Below, in pieces: positions 50,601 through 59,195 of a stretch of DNA of 64,000 nt; position 1 is the stretch's first letter; each line of letters begins with the position of its first letter. The stretch lies in the NCBI GenBank assembly GCA_001600495.1, contig BCKE01000045.1:240088-304087 (forward strand). Reading direction: 5' to 3'. The stretch comes from Pilasporangium apinafurcum (Eukaryota; Oomycota; Peronosporomycetes; Pythiales; Pythiaceae). Made by a program: the position numbers and the translations under genes. The notes under the pieces were generated by a model that was not told the origin of the DNA, searched no databases, and worked only from the letters and a program-made list of their open reading frames with translations.

Positions 50601-53122
50601 TATTGCACCGCAAATTTCGCAAGCGAAGACGACGCACGCGCGAACAGAAGGCGCTCGAGGAAGCCGAATGGCGACGCATTTGTGAACGAATCAACAACCA
50701 AGCGGCTGGAGTGGAATCTGTGCTGGAAGCTGTGGCAGGCTACAGCATCGTCTTCACTGAGCTGTTCTTGGCGCCGATTGTTCTGGCATTTCAGGTAGTT
50801 TTCAGCGACGACACGCAGATGCCCACGCTCTACGGCGTCAAGCAGACAGATTTGCTCTATTACGCGCTCTTTTCTCTCTTCATCATTCCCAGCAACTTGG
50901 TCATGGGTGTGTTCCAACTTAACACGATGGAGCTGGCACACGGTTGGAAGATTTATGAGTACATCTCGTACCAGAAGCATCGCTTTGCGACGCGTGACGA
51001 GCGTTGGCAGATGAAACAGAGTGCACGGGATGAGAGCATCCACCCGGCGTTCCAAAGTTTAGATCTGCTCTGTGTGTCGTCGCAATTCTACTTCCTCATC
51101 TCGCTCTACGCCATGGGCATTCTGCTCACCATGTTTGGCACGACGATTTTCTTACGACACAGCTACAGCATCTTCGGTGATCCACTCACTATCATCATTG
51201 GTATATGCATCTATGTGTTGGCACGGGCGGTACAGGAGGCATGTTTTCTCCTGGCCAACCGACTGGGTGTGTGGAAGCAGAAGCAGCTGGAGGGGACACT
51301 GGACGACGAGATCGCGGCCAAATTGGCGCTAGGCGCTGGGCGACAGAAAGATTTGGAACGCGAGCGGCTAGAGCTGCAGGCGCTCAATTCAGAGCGCTTT
51401 CGTCACCGATTCATGGATCGAAACCGACCATGGATTCTCCAACACTTGGTAGAACTCTTTACGCCACGGACACTCGCTGTCACGGGGGCGGACGGGCATC
51501 CCAATTCAGAATATGTGCGTGACATTTATCATGAACTCATGACTATGGGCGAAGGCAGACGGCTACAGGGCGATCGATCCGACATTTCGTCCGACTCTGA
51601 AGACGATCTAGAGAAAATGCGCCGCAGCTGGTCAAATGTACCCGTGGCGGGCACCTCCAAAGACCTGGCGCTCTATTGGCTTGTTCGGGCCAGGAAGCGT
51701 CGAACATTTGGGAAACTGGTCACAGGCATTATCGCCAACAACAAACAATCGATATGCGCAGCTTGTCAGAAGAGCGAAGACGGTGGCTACACAATGCATG
51801 TAGATCTGGCCAACGAGGACCAAACTGGCCAGGACCATAACGCCATCGACCGGCTTATCTACGGTTTCGAAGCGGAGTTTGGTGAGACGGAGATGGACCC
51901 GGATTTGTGGAAGGCATATTTTCGGAAACATGCTGTCTACATGACACTCTGTAACGTTTGTCTATCTGCTTTGCAGCAGAAACAACTGGTTCGGATCACG
52001 AAACATCTGCCTGTAGCCCAACGCGCTCTGCGCGATGACGAATTTTCATCAGATGAGGAGCAGGACGTGGCGTTTGAGCCGCTTGTAGTCGCTCGGACGT
52101 CTGTAGAAGGTCGAGTGATGTCCAAATGGCTCATCGCTGCCAGGAAGCGGCTTGGCGGTGTGTTTCCGCGAGAGAACGCACGCCATGAAATGGAGGTGTA
52201 TGCCAAGAAAATGCGCATGAAGAAAGCACGTAAGGGAAAAACGGCCCACGTGGACTCGGACGAAGAAGACCCATCGCTGCACTGGAAGTTGCAGCTCAAT
52301 GAGACGTCTCGTGCACTGGCGCTGCGATGGGTCTGGCAGGCGCGTGATACGCAATACGCCGTGTTTCGAGAGAAAGCGACGCAGCTGCGGGAGAAACTGG
52401 CGGCTATGTGCGATAAAATGCAAGAAGTCGAAGATTGGTACTACGGCAAGGAGCTCCGCCTGGATGGGGTTCGATTAATGGAGGAGGGAAAGGAACTCCA
52501 CGATGAACAGCTCCAGTACGACCAAGACATGGTGCAAAAGATCAATCAGACCGAGAGGGACGTTGAAGCGTTTGAAAAGGATAAACGCGATTCCACAGCC
52601 GTGGAGGTTGAGGCATTCCAGAAAATCTTGGAAAAGGAAAGCGAAGACGCACAGAAACATGTAGACACTCGAGAATTGGAGCTATTGGAGCTCTACAAAA
52701 ACAAAGAAGTAGAATTTGCCGCGATACAGAAGTCCGCGCGTGAGGAACAAAAGTTGACTACGGTGCTAGTGAATGAACATCGAGCTTATCTAGCAAAACT
52801 GGAAGAAGAGCGCACGGCTGAACTGAAGAAGCTTACAGATACAGCTAGTGAGAAGGAAAAGCAGAAGAAAGAAGCGTTCGAGCGAAAATTGGCACTCTCA
52901 GAGAGCGCAATTCAAAGTCGCAAAGCGTTAGCTCAGCACCGGATTTTGAGTATCCGAAAGGAAGCTATGAATGTACTTCGTCAACGAGAAAAAAGTTGGC
53001 AATCGCGTGTCGGAGGGTGGATGGAGAAAGCAGGCCGGAAGATTTCTGTGAAGGAGCAGGAGGACCTGGAGGCGAAGGCGAACGAGAAGAAACGACGTAA
53101 GCGGGTTCTGCTAGCACAGTAG
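14693..53122 (+). CDS. Giant multidomain surface protein (LamG, IPT/TIG array, GCC2/GCC3, multipass membrane)
   Basis: Seven exons (14693-15045, 15128-15884, 15956-21317, 21399-21671, 21740-49255, 49334-49680, 49763-53122) keep phase throughout and encode 12,655 residues, roughly 1.4 MDa before glycosylation. Order: signal peptide (MTIASMLLLLTLIVVSITDA), two LamG/concanavalin-like domains (to about residue 470), a cadherin/CSPG-like stretch, about 56 IPT/TIG domains (about 720-5750), the SGTF-module region with two TIG triplets inside it (about 5755-9410), four more TIG domains (about 9435-9838), about 26 GCC2/GCC3 cysteine motifs (about 9840-10640), a membrane-proximal ectodomain, about ten membrane segments (about 11510-11985) and a cytoplasmic tail ending in a coiled coil. 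N-glycosylation sequons are frequent. TIG and LamG domains are generally extracellular recognition or spacer folds, so I infer a very long cell-surface receptor or adhesin with a multipass anchor. The exact ligand and cell type are unknown. The first intron acceptor (15127) was chosen because it alone restores phase. Confidence 0.85.
14756..16260 (+). other. Two LamG/concanavalin-like domains of the giant protein
   Basis: The first copy spans exons 1 and 2 (LVALYPLATDQNDYAPYGSS, LTMGMWLNIPVGTE, KLRDVFVYDVALSTAELRYL). The second runs from ATLLFWIALSDSS to RFDEVSLWSTALDVQELQSR, then GLIGYWKFDD. The closing pattern V-x-V/L-W/Y-x-x-A-L-x-x-x-E-L/V is typical of the LamG/pentraxin-like superfamily. 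Both probably bind glycans or proteins at the distal tip of the molecule. Confidence 0.7.
17015..32250 (+). repeat. Array of about 56 IPT/TIG domains
   Basis: Consecutive units of about 90 residues share the pattern I-x-x-I-x-P-x-x-G-P-x-x-G-G-T-x-V-x-I-x-G-x-x-F, then a Cys pair in L-x-C-x-F-G and I-x-C-x-x-P, and end with V-x-V-S-x-N-G-x-D-F (clear examples: IYPDNGPFRGGTMVTITGEG and VYPQRGSTEGSTQVYVSGTG). I counted 56 starts by eye, 16 in exon 3, one in exon 4 and 39 in exon 5. Units are strongly diverged from one another and some have lost the GG-T loop or a Cys. TIG domains are immunoglobulin-like beta sandwiches; the paired Cys probably form a disulfide in each unit. Confidence 0.85.
32255..37090 (+). 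repeat. SGTF-module block A (about 14 copies) with leading EIQ strands
   Basis: After the TIG array a different module takes over. Each copy runs about 95-110 residues: SG-T/S/N-F-x-L, a strand ending I-x-F/Y-D/N, then A-x-x-L/V-x-x-A-L-x-x-L, V-x-V-x-R, G-x-x-W-x-V-T-F, G-x-L-x-V, and a closing V/L-x-x-G. Good copies include LSGTFQLTVLGFATGSIAFD and AGLFQLSYKGVNTSPIPFD. Copies are preceded by short strands such as EIQQLSI, EVQRIAT or EIQNVTL. The block opens with six or seven such strands in tandem (32270-32520). I do not recognise a named family for certain. Confidence 0.7.
37105..37930 (+). repeat. IPT/TIG triplet inside the SGTF region
   Basis: Three TIG domains begin at VESLSPSTGPTTGGTNITIY, LDSFTPSHGPHTGATILMIH and LSTIHPTSGPASGGTTVMAQ. 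They are closer to the canonical pattern than many in the long array. Confidence 0.75.
37940..39530 (+). repeat. SGTF-module block B (about 5 copies)
   Basis: Five copies follow the TIG triplet, starting from EIQEISTMTAVSN. Recognisable starts are IGGYFIVQYDNYSTKPIPFD, ISGVYIISYLG, LSGTFSLKRV, MSGTFSLGLLNRRTTDI and LGGSFQLSTKAG; the W-x-V/I-T-F core is present in most (YTWDVTF, YLWSITF). Confidence 0.7.
39600..40310 (+). repeat. Second IPT/TIG triplet inside the SGTF region
   Basis: Starts are IVSFNPISGPIAGGTPVLLT, LRLTPLSGPTDGGTLVYIFG and VTSVYPFSGDIEGGQLINVV. Each keeps the C-x-F-G and C-x-x-P cysteine pair. Confidence 0.75.
40315..43235 (+). repeat. SGTF-module block C (about 9 copies) with EIQ strand run
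   Basis: A run of short strands (VQRVQLS, EIQRVTIS, IQEIKTV, EIQEFAIY, EVQQVEIR, EVQAVELH) at about 40320-40600 leads into nine modules, for example IGGSFRLVMDDQESVPLTAY, LSGDFRLGIGSEWTSSLHFD, IDGSFVLVYEGIRTPPLLWN and LSGSFVLQLGEVCS. Core motifs such as GAWSITFPGYLGNVPLL and MTWIVTF are well kept. Confidence 0.7.
43300..44510 (+). repeat. Last four IPT/TIG domains
   Basis: Starts are YALIPNHGPLKGGTEVVIIG, ITSIFPPLGPTTGNFSVVLT, IRRIDPVFGPAVVAGTKVLV and LLAVYPKRAYNVPELSLFAE. The last is degenerate. They lead directly into the cysteine-rich region. Confidence 0.75.
44515..46915 (+). repeat. GCC2/GCC3-type cysteine-rich repeats, about 26 motifs
   Basis: The motif C-P-x-G-x-Y/F-C-x-x-G recurs about 26 times (CPTGYYCPEE, CPEGHFCLEGTAT, CPKGFYCLAGTAT, CPPGFTCPAGTAA, CPAGYFCPTGTVN). 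It matches the ephrin-receptor-like GCC2/GCC3 family. An insertion without cysteine motifs at about 44820-45190 interrupts the run, and a second spacer lies at about 46150-46640. Confidence 0.8.
46591..46628 (+). repeat. Short TAG/AGT simple repeat encoding a Ser tract
   Basis: A degenerate trinucleotide run rich in AGT and ACT encodes SSTTSSSNSSSSG inside the cysteine-rich region of the giant protein, probably a flexible loop. Confidence 0.6.
46916..49600 (+). other. Membrane-proximal ectodomain of the giant protein
   Basis: About 870 residues between the GCC repeats and the first membrane segment. The segment is not repetitive and looks conserved in style, with scattered cysteine pairs (ARMLKCPNG, CKPCPPRYQCDL, CCSCERREMPYYF) and a long beta-rich part (GYLQFSIAAVERTELTITVE). 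I recognise no family. Exon 5 ends inside it and exon 6 carries the last part. Confidence 0.5.
49600..51285 (+). other. Multipass membrane region of the giant protein
   Basis: Hydrophobic segments, in order: FMLVGLLSIVLAMIIWI (built across the exon 6/7 junction), FLTCLPIAVLCAVIYIWW, VSLLVVGVYLLLLG, LLLVTLCFMAFLLVIW, IYGFLILFKLLRNVLEIV, LPFVVVLSATESMMAMG with FIGFTFFYYVNLSFVIM, SIVFTELFLAPIVLAFQVVF, LLYYALFSLFIIPSNLVMG, FYFLISLYAMGILLTMFG and LTIIIGICIYVLARAV. That is about ten spans. Basic loops (RKFRKRRRRTREQKA) suggest cytoplasmic sides. I see no ion-channel selectivity motif and no GPCR or kinase signature. Confidence 0.75.
52380..53090 (+). other. Cytoplasmic coiled coil at the C terminus of the giant protein
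   Basis: The last 235 residues are highly charged, with heptad-like spacing (LREKLAAMCDKMQEVEDWYY, DMVQKINQTERDVEAFEKDK, AYLAKLEEERTAELKKL) and a basic end (KEQEDLEAKANEKKRRKR). They probably oligomerise or bind the cytoskeleton. Confidence 0.7.
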
Positions 53123-53213
53123 ATAGAGGTTTGGATTAACTAAAAGGAATAGCAAGGAAGTACGCACAATTTGCCGTGACACACCACTGTAGATTTCGTT
53201 TGTTGTGCAGTCA

Positions 53214-55224
53214 CTAACTCTTGGCCTTCGGGAGTCGAGTTGGGGAGCGTGGAAGCCAGATCTTTACCGAGAAATCCGCTGAGGCAGAAGCCAAGATGGG
53301 TTCTGTTGGATGGAAATCAACGCAGTATACACGGTCGTTGTGCGCATCAATCTTCTGAATCAGATACGGAGATGGGCGCGCATTTGGGTGCTTGATGCTG
53401 ACATCGTGCAGATATATCTTATTGTCCGCACTCCCAGTTGCCAAAAGCAATGTTTCCTGGGGAGTATCGGTTCGATCACTATGTGTAGCCACAAAGTAAG
53501 CACAACCAGCAAACCATAAAGCGAAGAATTACATGAAATAGTTTACCTATCTGCAAAATCTTCACCGTCAGCATCAGTGAGTTTGCGTTGCGCATGTCGA
53601 TTACTAGGCAACATCAACTTGTATTTGTAGCCCTCGCCACGGAAAAATGAACTTTTAATCGGCCAGTTCTTGTTTTTATGACCTGTCGTCAGTATTACAA
53701 CAAATCACATCACCAGCGCCAAAAGACTATGATTTTCTTTTGCTAGGAGCGTAATTACCTGTTACGAAAAATGATAACTGCATTTGATCTTGGCCATGAG
53801 AACTGCTAATCAATTTTGATCGGCGATCATAAACGCGTAAGATGTTGTCATAACTATTAGCAGCAAGAAACCGCCCATCTTCGTCTCCTCCACGTCCATC
53901 GACTGGTGGAGACGCGTGAATATGCGAGATTGCGTGATGTCCTGAATCGTTTAAACGTGAAATATCCTCAATGCACGACTCCATGCGAACATCCCACGTT
54001 TTGATCCATCCCTAATTGTGCACAAAGTATTTTTTTTAAAAATGCATTCCATTTTTTTTATAGCAGAGTGATGCATGTACCTTGCTGTCTCCTGTGATTA
54101 TGTATTGTCCGTCCGGAGAGACATATAGAGAATTCACCATCGCATCATTTTGCCACACCCTAGTGTACACAAAAAGACAAGGTCATGATAGCATCATCTT
54201 GGGTGCTGATTGCATTCATTTTTTCACATCGCACCTGGTACTATTAGCTCTGGAATCGACCATGTGGATACAATTTTTACTGGTGCCAAGGAAGTACTGA
54301 TTGTTATCTGTCGAGCATCACATCATTCAAGAGGTGTTTAACAAAAAATAATACTCAGCACATACCACGCTCGAGACGTGATCATTTCACCCTATTTCTC
54401 GCGTGTATGCAAAGTACAAACCTGCCATATTGAAGGAGACGCACTGCACGAGCCCCGAAACTTCTGTGCTGTTTATAAGTTGGTGCTTCTCGACATCCCA
54501 AAGCTTCACCGTGTGGTCGTATGACGCCGACACTAATGCGGAGCTGTCAATGGACCAGCTGACATCAATTACGAGCTGATTATGCTGCGCCAACGACGCC
54601 AGCTGCTGTTGATTGAATTTGGTAGTGACATCCCATAGTAGCACTTTGCAATCGAGCGATCCGGACGCCAACAAACGACCACAAGGCGAGAACTTGGCCG
54701 TGTAGACTGCCCCAGTGTGAGCGCGGAGCTCCGATTTCTGGAAGAGTACACGTCCGTCGTCGTCGTAATCGTCATTTTTGGCTCCATGAAGAGCATTAGT
54801 GTGCGCGACATAGTCAGAGGATTCGTCGGGGCTGAGCTTGGCGGTTGCAAGAAGATCTCCAATCTGGAACGGCTCTGCCGGCCGACTACTACTACTGTTG
54901 CTGCTAGCGGAGGAGTTCTGCACCGAATCCAATCTGTACACACACATACCACAAATAAGAGATTAGTACAACAAATATATACTGTAGTGGAAGAGAAGTA
55001 GGAAAATATACTTGAGGGTGAGTTCATAGACTGATCGCTTCAGGTCGTGGTTCTCACGCTCCAGTTTCTCGACACTCTGCTTCAGGAGCTTGTTCTCCTT
55101 CATAAGCGACTTTCATCAGACGCACTCACATCGTCAGTCTCTCATGTAGCATAGAGTGCAGAGGAAACATAGCCGCAGACCCACGAACCTCATACTGTGC
55201 ACGTAAGTGCGCCTCTGATGCCAT
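53214..55224 (-). CDS. WD40-repeat protein with N-terminal coiled coil
   Basis: Eight exons on the minus strand (55224-55189, 55109-55012, 54933-54381+ region ending at the donor after 54422, 54307-54235, 54159-54081, 54011-53759, 53682-53547, 53478-53214) join in phase. The first ~45 residues form a coiled coil (SLMKENKLLKQSVEKLEREN). WD repeats follow: LRAHTGAVYTAKFSPCGRLL to VLLWDV, IDVSWSIDSSALVSASYDHT to VKLWDV, NQYFLGTSKNCIHMVDSR, NSLYVSPDGQYIITGDSKG with IKTWDVR, FLAANSYDNILRVYDRR, then ETLLLATGSADNKIYLHDVS and HNDRVYCVDFHPTEPILASA with FSVKIW. About seven blades make one propeller. The ring is probably a protein-binding scaffold. The pairing of a coiled coil with one propeller recalls ATG16-type and corepressor-type proteins, but no diagnostic motif lets me choose. 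Confidence 0.82.
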
Positions 55225-55409
55225 GTTTCCCTCTTGACCAACACTCTTTTTATAAAAAGCGTTTCCACCAATACAGTGAATGCATTACAAAGTACGATTG
55301 GTTGATAACCGATTAGATGACCTACACTCTCGTACATTTATTTATTGATCTTTCATTCATTATGCATCCACTCAATCATTCGGCAAGAACACTTCAGAGA
55401 GAGAAAACA
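55225..55409. promoter_or_regulatory. Divergent promoter between WD40 gene and PdxT
   Basis: A 185-base gap between divergent start codons. On the minus strand a TATA-like run (TTTTTATAAAAAG, about 55247-55259) lies about 25-35 bases before the WD40 start codon. On the PdxT side only AT-rich sequence with repeated CATT words is seen. Confidence 0.45.
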
Positions 55410-56315
55410 ATGGCGGTAGTGAATATTGGAGTCTTGGCGCTGCAAGGCGCTTTTGAGGAGCATATTGACATACTCAATGGAATAAAGCTTACGGGCGCTG
55501 ACGGAAAACCCATTAGTGTACACGCGTTTGCGATTCGTCTTCCGGCGCAAGTGGAAGACGCAGATGCGTTGGTGCTACCTGGTGGAGAAAGCACTACGAT
55601 CGGCAAAGTAGCAACGCGCTGGGGACTGGTGCGTAGTATACTAGCTGCCAATGGGCTATCCGCTTGTGATAGCACACGTACTTAATTACATACTGTAGAT
55701 TGACCCATTGAAGAAGTGGGTGGCGGACCAAAAACCAATCTGGGGCACCTGCGCTGGGATGATCATGTTGGCACAATCTGCGAAGCACGCAGAAGAGGTA
55801 ATGAATTGAATGGAAACTCTTCTCTTGTTTATCTATTTGATGAAGAAATACTGATGTGATTCTTTCGTGAATGGTAATACTGGGTTGCTAGGGCGGACAG
55901 ACACTGATTGGGGGATTGGACGTGGAAGTATCGCGAAATTTCTTTGGAGCCCAAGTACGCAGCTTCGAGATGGCCGTAGATGGACCTCCGGGATACAGCA
56001 CCGAGCCATTCAACGCCGTCTTCATCCGTGCACCCGCGATTATCTCTGTTGGAGAATCCATTGAAGTGCTCACGCGCATTCACAACGCCACGCCAGCAGA
56101 CGGCTCTGATCCTGCCGATGTTATCATCGCTGCTCGAAAGGTAATTTCCGTGCATAATGCTGATGGCGTCTATGTGATAGATGATGACTGAATGTATCGT
56201 TTATGAAATTACACAGAATAACATTCTCGTGACTGCTTTCCATCCAGAGCTCACTGGTGATTCACGTTGGCATCAGTACTTCGTGGAGTCCTTTGTACTA
56301 CCGCGATTGTCGTAA
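55410..56315 (+). CDS. PDX2 (pdxT): Pyridoxal 5'-phosphate synthase glutaminase subunit
   Basis: Four exons (55410-55628, 55699-55797, 55892-56140, 56217-56315), all with phase-0 junctions, give 221 aa, the normal family size. The protein is a class-I glutamine amidotransferase that supplies ammonia to the Pdx1/PdxS synthase in vitamin B6 synthesis. Key features are [15 protein letters not shown] at the N terminus, LPGGESTTI, the nucleophilic Cys in [31 protein letters not shown], and the catalytic His-Glu in TAFHPELT. All triad residues are present. The synthase partner gene is not in this window. No transit peptide is seen, so it is probably cytosolic. Confidence 0.95.
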
Positions 56316-56481
56316 AGACGTACAGAGGAACGCCAACCATGTGGAGAAAGTTTTCATATGTAAGCGATGTAATCAATAGAACACACGAACGTCGCGATCA
56401 AATGCAGCCAACGAACTATATTCTAGTGAAAGTCATAGAGAAAAGGGAGACAAGATTGTGGCCGTCATATACAGGACCAAC

Positions 56482-58972
56482 TCAGCTCTGGACGGCATCC
56501 AGAGCGACACTCGAGTAGAACTTGACATCGGCATCTGTATCGTTCACTAGGTCAGTAAGGCAGGGTCTACACAAAAAAATATAAACAGGTAAGATCATCC
56601 CTATTTGGATAAAGGATACGCTGGGACATGTCAGCTTCACCCACCTGACTTGCGCTGCAACCACGGACGCGTCCGTGAATTTACACAATTGCGCTAAGGT
56701 CATCGACGCCACAAATCTAACATTTGGGATCTTGTCGCGGGCTCCTCGAATCGCCAACGACATCATCGCTCCTAACAATTCGGTCGATGCCTTTTCGCAT
56801 GCGAGTTGCTTGATTGCGTGTAGAACATTCACACGCTCCTGGTAAATAATCGACCGTTCGAAGATTTGCAACAAGCGTGGCATCACGTTGTGAAGAATGT
56901 AGTCGCTCCCGACCGATTCAAGCAGCTGTGGCAAAATTTTGGTAGCACTCAATCGAACTTCGCCAACCATATCCGTGAAAGCGCTCATATAGATTTCCAG
57001 CAAATGCTCCTGGAAGTACTGGTTTCCCTATAGTAACCCAAAATTGCAGGGTAACGTAAATAACCTTGCTAAAGCAATACACAAAACCAATTCTGCCTGC
57101 ACACACTCACCAAACTACCGGCTAAAGACGGAATTGAGAGAATCACAGCTTCGCGGACGCGCCATTGCAGATCTCGAGCAAGATCTGCGATAGCAGGTAG
57201 CAATACACCTTCAAACGATGACATCCATTGAGCCAACAGCTCCATCCGCTTTAGAATGTTCAGTCGAACATCGACCACTTCGTCACGCAGGAAAAGCAAC
57301 AGCAATGGTGCTAGTGTTTGCTTGGATGTAGCTTCCCCAAGTTTTGGTGCCAGCTCCATGCAAGCAATCGACACAGCAGCTACACCATCAACATACAAAT
57401 GAGTTTCTTATAAAATCCCCAAGTAGATAAGACTGTGCCATTGACTCACTTCGAACATTTGGCGCGGTATCCTGAGACAGGGTCGAAAGCAGTGGCAGAA
57501 TTTCACTCATAAAAAGTTCATTCTTCACGATTGAGATGTAACCCGATAAATTCTTCGCAGATGCAGCTCGAACCTCCGCTTCGGCATCCTATCACAACAA
57601 ATAATTGCATTTGAGCATAAAATATTTGTTGGGTGTTGAATATTCTCTCACCTGCAAGAGATTGGTAAAACAATGAAGCAATTCAGATTCCGTGATCTGC
57701 GATCCCATCGCCTTGGATAGCTGAAATAGTAAAATAAAGCGCAGCGATCGTGAGTTGAGAGACGATAGGAAATGTTTCGTTAAAAAATCAGTATGCACTC
57801 ACAGGAAAGAAATCTTTGGCGATACTGAAGCGGACGCGCCATGATCTGTCTTCCACTGACGAGCGCACCACTGGAAGCACGTGTTGCGTGTTTTCCTCAG
57901 GTGTGAGCAACGCACCGATAGTGGCAGAATTTTCAATCGCAAGCAGTCGCACACTGTCCTGGTCATCCGTAGTAAGCGCGCGGAAGAGTGGCACAATCAA
58001 ACTAGGGATGTGTTCTTTTTCCACGACAGTTGCAAATTTCTATAGTTCAAGATGAATGGCAGGCGTGTAAGTTCATCTATAGTTGTTGAATTTCTATCAA
58101 AACTCAGTGACAACGTACCCCAATATTCGACGCAGCGGCACGTCGAACCATCGGAGTATCATCATTGCACAGCACTTGGAACAGACTAAGCATCCACATT
58201 CAAATCAATAATTAGTCCGTTCCAAGATTATACTATGCCATAGGACAACTTACTCGCGAAGTTCCTTTCTACGAGCCGCATCCGTGACTTTCTTATACAC
58301 CACAGCGAACAGAGAGCACGCAGAGACACGCGATGTGAACCAATCCCCTTCCGAAAGACGCTTTAAAAGAGGCACCAGCATATCTCCCACGTTGGGCAAT
58401 ACGTCAGCCACTTTTTGCAAAGATTCCACTGCCTATGTGATTCATACGGCAAACATATCAGCAAAAGAGCGATCACTATGTCAAATAAAGCAATTGAACC
58501 AATTTACCCGGTCTCTCACGACGGTTTCTTCTACGCCAGCAAGAACTTCCAGCGGTTCTACCAATACACCTGCATGTTCAGGTCCTCCAACCAGATCAAT
58601 AAATCCTCCCAATTCTTCGGCTAGCGCCACCAGCACTTCATCTTCATCCTCGGTCGCTTCTGAATCCATTATTAAACCGCACAAGATCAAAAATCAGTCA
58701 AAAATCCAACCAAGCAGCGATACAGTCCATACCATGAAGAAAGGGGACGAGTTCGCCACGTGTGCGATCTACGCCGAGCGCCTGTGCGACGGTACGCAGA
58801 CGACGCATAGCCTTGATGCGTGTTTCCACTTCATCGCTCTTGAGTTCCTCCGTCAAGAGAGCGAGGGGATGCACTTCGTCCTCTAAAAAAGACGCACACA
58901 TACACACAAATATGAAGCGTGAGTCAATAGAAGAGAGAGAGATCGGTGTAGAGGGAGGGAAGACGTACCCAT
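56482..58972 (-). CDS. PPP2R1A: Protein phosphatase 2A scaffold subunit A (HEAT repeats)
   Basis: Eleven exons on the minus strand (58972-58969, 58882-58733, 58659-58508, 58432-58254, 58185-58119, 58039-57803, 57720-57652, 57588-57450, 57379-57111, 57027-56645, 56566-56482) give 577 aa, close to the 589 aa of animal PR65. It is the scaffold joining the PP2A catalytic subunit to regulatory B subunits. HEAT repeats run end to end, with family landmarks [112 protein letters not shown] and a C terminus [19 protein letters not shown]. The first coding exon holds only ATGG; the Glu at position 2 is split across the first intron. That model puts [14 protein letters not shown] at the N terminus as expected for the family. 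Confidence 0.95.
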
Positions 58973-59195
58973 CTCTATTTCACTCGACCGTCGGTCCCTC
59001 TCGTGCGATGGTCGTTCGCCTCTCGCGCCTTCTTTCTTTCTCTCAGAAAAAGACAGTTCCCCTCACCCTCTCAATCCCCCAATTGGTTACAAATCACTTT
59101 GGTGGTATTTGTAACACCGTTAAATGTGGCACGAAGGTTGCGCCAAGTCGCATAGCTGTAAGAGTATTGTTAAGTGGGACATCATTTGTGGAAAC
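58973..59195. promoter_or_regulatory. Divergent promoter between PP2A-A and the UPF0652 gene
   Basis: A 223-base gap between divergent starts. It holds pyrimidine-rich stretches on the plus strand (about 59020-59080) and an ATTGG (inverted CCAAT) in CAATTGGTTAC near 59080. No TATA box is clear. Confidence 0.4.

Noticed and set aside
49763-51285. Identification of the membrane region as a polycystin or plexin
   Set aside because: There is no polycystin-type extracellular loop or pore motif and no plexin GAP domain; TIG and GCC repeats alone are not sufficient.
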